Below, piece by piece: positions 7,059-9,668 of a DNA stretch of 9,668 bases. This DNA comes from Treponema sp. (GTDB lineage: Bacteria; Spirochaetota; Spirochaetia; Treponematales; Breznakiellaceae). The stretch is from positions 1-9,668 of the forward strand of contig JAISBR010000116.1 in the NCBI GenBank assembly GCA_031266095.1, read 5' to 3'. Position numbers and translations under genes: made by a program. How positions within the stretch are numbered: the stretch's first letter is position 1; each line of letters opens with the position of its first letter. A model generated the notes under the pieces. The model searched no databases, had not been told where the DNA came from, and saw nothing but the letters and a program-made list of their open reading frames with translations.

Positions 7059-8576
7059 TTAACTCCTATCAAATTGGACCCGGGATAACAACTGCGGCGG
7101 AAATTCTTTCTGCATAAAGTGACTGTACTGGTAACGGGCCTGGCGGATAAGCATATCATAGCCATTGATATACCTGCAACCCGCGTCGCCTGCCCGCTTG
7201 AGGAAGGGAGTGACTTCCGGCTTGTACACCAAATCCATCACCAGCTCTCTGCCGGAAAAGTGGTAACTTTCCAGCGGATCGCTTGAATCGCTTCCCTCCA
7301 TACCCGCCGAGGTGGTCTGTATTATGATATCCTGATACCTATGCATCATATCAATTCCCCGGTTATCAATGCCGCCCCAGGCGAAGTTATAGGCGGCGGC
7401 CAGGTCCCGGGCCTTATGAACGGTACGGTTCAGAATCAGGGCCTTGCCGCCCAGGCGGTATACTTCGGCCGCCGCCGCCTTAGCCGCGCCGCCCGCGCCG
7501 ATGATTGTGAGCTTTTGCCGCTTGAGGCTGGTCTTGCCGATGAATGCCAAGAGGGAATCCGAAAAGCCCCTGGTATCGGTATTGACGCCGAGCCAGCCTT
7601 GCGGACAGCGGCTCAGCGTATTACAGGCGCCGATGGACCGCACTTCGGCGGATTGTTCGCTTATAAACGGAAGCACCGCTTCCTTGTAGGGAACCGTCAC
7701 CGAGAAGCCCGATATACCCAGCGCTCCGGCAAGCTCCATAAAAGCGTCAATTGAATCCGCCGGAAAGGGTACATAGACCGCATCGATTCCCTCAAGCCGA
7801 AAGATGGTGTTAAAGAACGCGGGACTGGAACTGGCCACAAGGGGAAAGCCGACCACGCCGAATACCTTCGTGTATCGGGTAATGCTCTTGAACCGGTAAA
7901 ACTCCGCCAGTTCCCGAATGTCTGTCTGCCCCGCGGCCGCCCGGGGGGCGTCTGTTTCGGAAAGGGCGCTCGCATAACTCAAATAGGAACCGAAGTGTTC
8001 GGCCAGGATTCTGCCGCACACGCCGTAACGCCCCATGCAGATCAGAATCTTTTCCTGAGCGGCACATTCCTTCCCCGCCTGGAACAGGCGGAGCATATCC
8101 GCGGTAGAATGGGCCGTCACCGCCACTTTCACGATCTCATCCCCTGTGTGGATCATACCCTTGATTTTGGCGCTCAGGTTCTCGTCAACGCCGTTGATAT
8201 TATGGTACGAACGGATGATCCTCGTACCGAACGTATGGGCCGCCTCCTCCAGGCTGGGCACATTGAAATCCTCTTCAATATCCACAAACGCGAAATTACG
8301 CCGCCGGTCCGCTTCGGCGTAGGCAAGCCCCCGGGCAAGCAGGTTTACCCTGGCCCCTTCTCCGCCGGTAAAATACCCGCCGTCAATATCCCTGCGGATA
8401 GTCAAAATCACCGGCAGCCCCGCCTGTACGGGAAAACGCCGGATAAGCAGGCGCTCATTGGGTTCAAGACAGTCTACCCGCAGTTCCGCCATATCCGCGT
8501 ACTTCCGGTATTGGTTCAAAATCTCCAGATCCCGCTTAATGGTACCTGCGGTCAGGCACAGACAAATCCTCGCCAC
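7059..8576 (-). CDS. aroDE: Bifunctional 3-dehydroquinate dehydratase / shikimate dehydrogenase (AroD-AroE fusion)
   Basis: Catalyses two successive shikimate-pathway steps: 3-dehydroquinate to 3-dehydroshikimate, then NADPH reduction to shikimate. Residues 1-~225 are a type I dehydratase: Glu31 and Arg33 in AELRVD, His125 in SYHN, and the Schiff-base Lys150 in VKVAV. Residues ~235-505 are shikimate dehydrogenase: substrate loop GFPLVASSSPAFFN (243-256), VTVPYKEA with catalytic Lys298, GACNT (316-320), VNTD with catalytic Asp334, NADP loop GAGGAAKA (360-367) and NRT (383-385). The substrate loop has Ala248 where most AroE have His, and Ser292 where most have Asn before VT; Ser there recalls the fused plant enzymes. 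Start is GTG 8576-8574, with GGGAG (8587-8583) six nt upstream. It follows the small exported protein by 17 nt and leads directly into rpiA. Similar fusions are known in plants, chlamydiae and some other bacteria. Confidence 0.94.
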   Translation of the reverse strand: MARICLCLTAGTIKRDLEILNQYRKYADMAELRVDCLEPNERLLIRRFPVQAGLPVILTIRRDIDGGYFTGGEGARVNLLARGLAYAEADRRRNFAFVDIEEDFNVPSLEEAAHTFGTRIIRSYHNINGVDENLSAKIKGMIHTGDEIVKVAVTAHSTADMLRLFQAGKECAAQEKILICMGRYGVCGRILAEHFGSYLSYASALSETDAPRAAAGQTDIRELAEFYRFKSITRYTKVFGVVGFPLVASSSPAFFNTIFRLEGIDAVYVPFPADSIDAFMELAGALGISGFSVTVPYKEAVLPFISEQSAEVRSIGACNTLSRCPQGWLGVNTDTRGFSDSLLAFIGKTSLKRQKLTIIGAGGAAKAAAAEVYRLGGKALILNRTVHKARDLAAAYNFAWGGIDNRGIDMMHRYQDIIIQTTSAGMEGSDSSDPLESYHFSGRELVMDLVYKPEVTPFLKRAGDAGCRYINGYDMLIRQARYQYSHFMQKEFPPQLLSRVQFDRS

Positions 8577-8593
8577 ACGATTCTCCCGGAGGA

Positions 8594-9100
8594 CTAAAAA
8601 TCGGACCGATAGATAAAAATGGCGGACACCTGTCCACCGTTAAAATTGATCCGGAGCATGCGGGGCCAGCCGCCGCCGGAAAGGGGCAGCAGCACATAGT
8701 CCCCCTGATCCCGGACGCCTTCCCCTATACCCGACAACGCCAATAGCACGGCCGCCTTCGAATCTCCCAGCCCCATACCGTACATGGATTTCGGGGCGAC
8801 CTGCCACACCCGGTCCCGAAAGAGGTAGCAATCCGCCTCGCTGTACACAAACACCACATCGTCCTGCCACTCCTCGTTTCCCCTGAGCGCGTGCACCGCC
8901 AGGGGCGGCCCGAGACGGTCAATCAGCTCGGCCAGGCCCATACCAAGGAGCGACAAAGGATCATCCGGCCGTGCCGGCGGCCGCAGCCCGGCTTCCTGGG
9001 ACCACAGCGGGGACCCGGCTATGAACAGCACGAAAAAAAACAGGCACAAACGCCGCGGACATGCGGCAGGACCCGGCAGGGTCCGGATTCCCCTCTGCAT
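8594..9100 (-). CDS. Small exported protein of unknown function, possible BamE/SmpA-like double repeat
   Basis: A 168-residue protein I do not recognise by name. The start has a positively charged stretch ending in Arg-Arg, then a hydrophobic run (LCLFFFVLFIAG, 18-29) and PLWSQE, a convincing Sec signal peptide cut near residues 34-35. No lipobox cysteine follows, so a periplasmic rather than lipid-anchored protein is expected. The mature part has GMGLAELIDRLGPP (53-66) and, later, YGMGLGDSKAAVLLALSG (107-124): two GMGL helices each followed by a beta-rich segment (WQDDVVFVY; RMLRINFNGGQVSAIFIY). This helix-then-sheet layout resembles BamE/SmpA-like small folds; that is inference. ATG at 9100 has only a weak GAG upstream. 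It is the first gene of the minus-strand run, 17 nt before aroDE, and its job there is unclear. Confidence 0.75.
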   Translation of the reverse strand: MQRGIRTLPGPAACPRRLCLFFFVLFIAGSPLWSQEAGLRPPARPDDPLSLLGMGLAELIDRLGPPLAVHALRGNEEWQDDVVFVYSEADCYLFRDRVWQVAPKSMYGMGLGDSKAAVLLALSGIGEGVRDQGDYVLLPLSGGGWPRMLRINFNGGQVSAIFIYRSDF

Positions 9101-9106
9101 AGCTCT

Positions 9107-9135
9107 ACTGTACCGGAGGGAGGGCCCTTAGGCAA
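9107..9135 (-). promoter_or_regulatory. Weak alternative promoter immediately upstream of the exported-protein gene
   Basis: Minus-strand TTGCCT (9135-9130) and TACAGT (9112-9107), each 4 of 6 consensus, are separated by exactly 17 bp. The spacer is GC-rich and the start point would fall at about the ATG, leaving no leader. Treat as a possibility only. Confidence 0.25.
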
Positions 9136-9204
9136 GAGCGCACCAAAAATAATATTAGACTTGTTAAATAACTTCAGTTATTGAAAAAATTCCTTATGAA
9201 ACCG

Positions 9205-9225
9205 GCAAAATGCGGAGCATTTTGC
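9205..9225. repeat. Perfect 9-bp palindrome with GGA loop
   Basis: GCAAAATGC (9205-9213), loop GGA (9214-9216), GCATTTTGC (9217-9225): all nine pairs match. No T-run follows on either strand, so it is not a standard intrinsic terminator. It ends two bases before the 58-bp inverted repeat. Confidence 0.75.
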
Positions 9226-9227
9226 GA

Positions 9228-9285
9228 GACTTGTTCAACAACCCGAACCCGCCAGGGTTCAGTACAATAGGTTGTTGAACAAGTC
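9228..9285. repeat. 58-bp nested inverted repeat
   Basis: Outer arms GACTTGTTCAACAACC (9228-9243) and GGTTGTTGAACAAGTC (9270-9285) are a perfect 16-bp inverted repeat. Inside, GAACCC (9245-9250) and GGGTTC (9255-9260) pair around GCCA. Nine bases (9261-9269) are left unpaired on one side. It could be a REP/MITE-like element or paired IS ends. Confidence 0.75.
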
Positions 9286-9349
9286 CATTATATTCAAAAT
9301 AATTTGCAAAGTATGTTTTTTCGTTATCGCTAGTGCTAACTGTTACTCT

Positions 9350-9378
9350 ATTTTATTACAGTATAAAGAATTAGTCAA
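9350..9378 (-). promoter_or_regulatory. Candidate sigma70 promoter reading left toward the operon
   Basis: Minus-strand TTGACT (9378-9373, 5 of 6) and TAAAAT (9355-9350, 5 of 6) are separated by exactly 17 bp. Transcription would start near 9343 and run through the hairpin region into the exported-protein gene at 9100, giving a ~240-nt structured leader. This is the best-scoring promoter I see for the six-gene minus-strand run. Confidence 0.5.
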
Positions 9379-9430
9379 GTGTTATGTGTTAATGTCTACT
9401 AGCCATTAGGCTTCTCCCAAAAATAACCAC

Positions 9431-9459
9431 TACACATAATTTTGGAATACTGTTATAAT
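9431..9459 (+). promoter_or_regulatory. Candidate promoter of the ISAzo13-type transposase
   Basis: A perfect TATAAT at 9454-9459 has TACACA (4 of 6) 17 bp upstream at 9431-9436. The start point would fall at or next to the ATG at 9466, so the mRNA would be nearly leaderless; only a weak AGG precedes the ATG. Confidence 0.45.
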
Positions 9460-9465
9460 AGGCAC

Positions 9466-9668
9466 ATGAGAGGGGAAAACTTAGACAAAGAAGCCGTGGT
9501 GGAAAGGCTGCGGCGGAAATGGGGTGCCATGCAAAACCATCTCGACGAGCGCGGCAGACGTGTTTGGGCGGCAAGTGAGGCGGAAGCATTAGGACACGGC
9601 GGCGTGACCATAGTGCATTCGGACCGGAGGTCCGCGGCAACCGGTATGTCAAGAAGCGCCATTACTCA
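9466..9668 (+). CDS. ISAzo13-family transposase, N-terminal part (runs off the window)
   Basis: From ATG 9466 an open frame of 67 codons reaches the window end. It contains HLDERGRRVWAASEAEALGHGG (split here: DERGRRVWAA, then EAEALGHGG) and ATGMSRSAI, the hallmark N-terminus of ISAzo13-family (Rhodopirellula-type) transposases. In these proteins WAA-x-EA-x-ALGxGG leads into a helix-turn-helix with V-x-RATG[LM]SR. The DDE catalytic core lies outside the window, so integrity is unknown. Compared with the family, five extra residues (roughly SDRRS) separate IVH from ATGMSR. They correspond to a perfect 15-bp palindrome at 9620-9634; without it the protein reads IVHSATGMSR, the normal spacing. 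Frame is preserved. There is no strong ribosome site. Confidence 0.85.
   Translation, partial: MRGENLDKEAVVERLRRKWGAMQNHLDERGRRVWAASEAEALGHGGVTIVHSDRRSAATGMSRSAIT
9620..9634. repeat. 15-bp GGA-loop palindrome inserted in frame in the transposase
   Basis: CGGACC (9620-9625), GGA (9626-9628), GGTCCG (9629-9634): a perfect 6-bp stem with the same GGA loop as the hairpin at 9205-9225. Its length is a multiple of three and its removal restores the family reading around the helix-turn-helix. Confidence 0.65.

Larger units (their letters stand above)
9158..9285. repeat. Compound palindromic repeat region (three hairpins, two copies of a GACTTGTT box)
   Basis: GACTTGTTAAATAAC starts at 9158 and GACTTGTTCAACAAC at 9228; with one shared base before, they agree at 14 of 16 positions. 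The first is followed by a 7-bp stem (AATAACT 9167-9173, AGTTATT 9176-9182). Next come a 9-bp stem with a GGA loop (9205-9225) and a 58-bp nested inverted repeat (9228-9285). The dense, ordered palindromes in an otherwise AT-rich spacer look like a small non-coding mobile repeat (MITE or REP-like) or IS ends, with a decayed copy on the left. Confidence 0.6.
9101..9465. other. AT-rich intergenic region between the operon and the ISAzo13-type transposase
   Basis: About 365 bases without a gene. From left to right it holds: a possible weak minus-strand promoter (9107-9135), three hairpins (9167-9182, 9205-9225, 9228-9285), a minus-strand TATAAT (9292-9287) without a clear -35, a good minus-strand promoter candidate (9350-9378), and the transposase promoter (9431-9459). 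The left end of the ISAzo13-like element must also lie here, probably between ~9380 and 9465, but I cannot identify its terminal repeat. Base composition is clearly more AT-rich than the flanking genes from about 9140 onwards. Confidence 0.6.

Noticed and set aside
7058..7165. Extended N-terminus of RpiA from 7165
   Set aside because: It lies entirely in the aroDE coding sequence in another frame; the ATG at 7057 has an ideal ribosome site and matches family length.
9233..9280. Integron attC-like site: GTTCAAC and GTTGAAC match the R'' (RYYYAAC) and R' (GTTRRRY) patterns
   Set aside because: The matches are a by-product of the perfect inverted repeat. Pairing continues outside the R boxes, the two sides have very unequal spacers, and there is no cassette gene or integrase in view.
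9329..9340. AGTGCTAA resembling one half of a CIRCE (HrcA) operator
   Set aside because: The other half (TTAGCACTC) is absent at the required 9-bp distance, and no chaperone gene is nearby.
1..9668. Composite transposon bounded by the two insertion sequences
   Set aside because: The end elements belong to different families (IS630/ISAs1 and ISAzo13) and the genes between are ordinary housekeeping genes.

Overview
The window looks like a chromosomal segment of a moderate-GC bacterium, most likely a spirochaete of the environmental or termite-gut Treponema type. That is an inference from gene content, gene style and the density of insertion-sequence debris; no rRNA or other marker is present to prove it.

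Layout. (1) Bases 1-~350 are mobile-element debris: the last 48 codons of an IS630-family transposase (+) abut, near base 160, the first ~38 codons of an ISAs1-family transposase (-). (2) 432-2513 (+) is an EF-G paralogue (FusA2/EF-G-like type) with its own promoter and ribosome site. (3) 2542-9100 (-) is a tight run of six genes, read right to left: a small exported protein, a bifunctional AroD-AroE shikimate enzyme, ribose-5-phosphate isomerase A, an XRE-cupin regulator, an ACSM-type acyl-CoA synthetase and a citrate synthase. Gaps are 1 to 39 nt, and several Shine-Dalgarno sites overlap the upstream stop codon, so this is probably one operon. (4) 9101-9465 is AT-rich and non-coding; it holds three consecutive hairpins (one a 58-bp nested inverted repeat) and candidate promoters in both directions. 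(5) From 9466 (+) an ISAzo13-family transposase starts and runs off the window.

How the genes fit together. The cupin regulator, acyl-CoA synthetase and citrate synthase form a plausible carboxylate-sensing, activation and condensation set. RpiA and AroDE supply pentose-phosphate and aromatic precursors.

The main unusual signals are short palindromes. A perfect 15-bp palindrome with a GGA loop sits in frame inside the ISAzo13 transposase, and removing it restores the family spacing. A second GGA-loop palindrome lies in the operon leader. The acyl-CoA synthetase carries an extra ~55-residue Gly/Ala-rich segment that also contains palindromic DNA. Together they hint at small palindromic elements that can insert in frame, a proposal that needs genome-wide searching.
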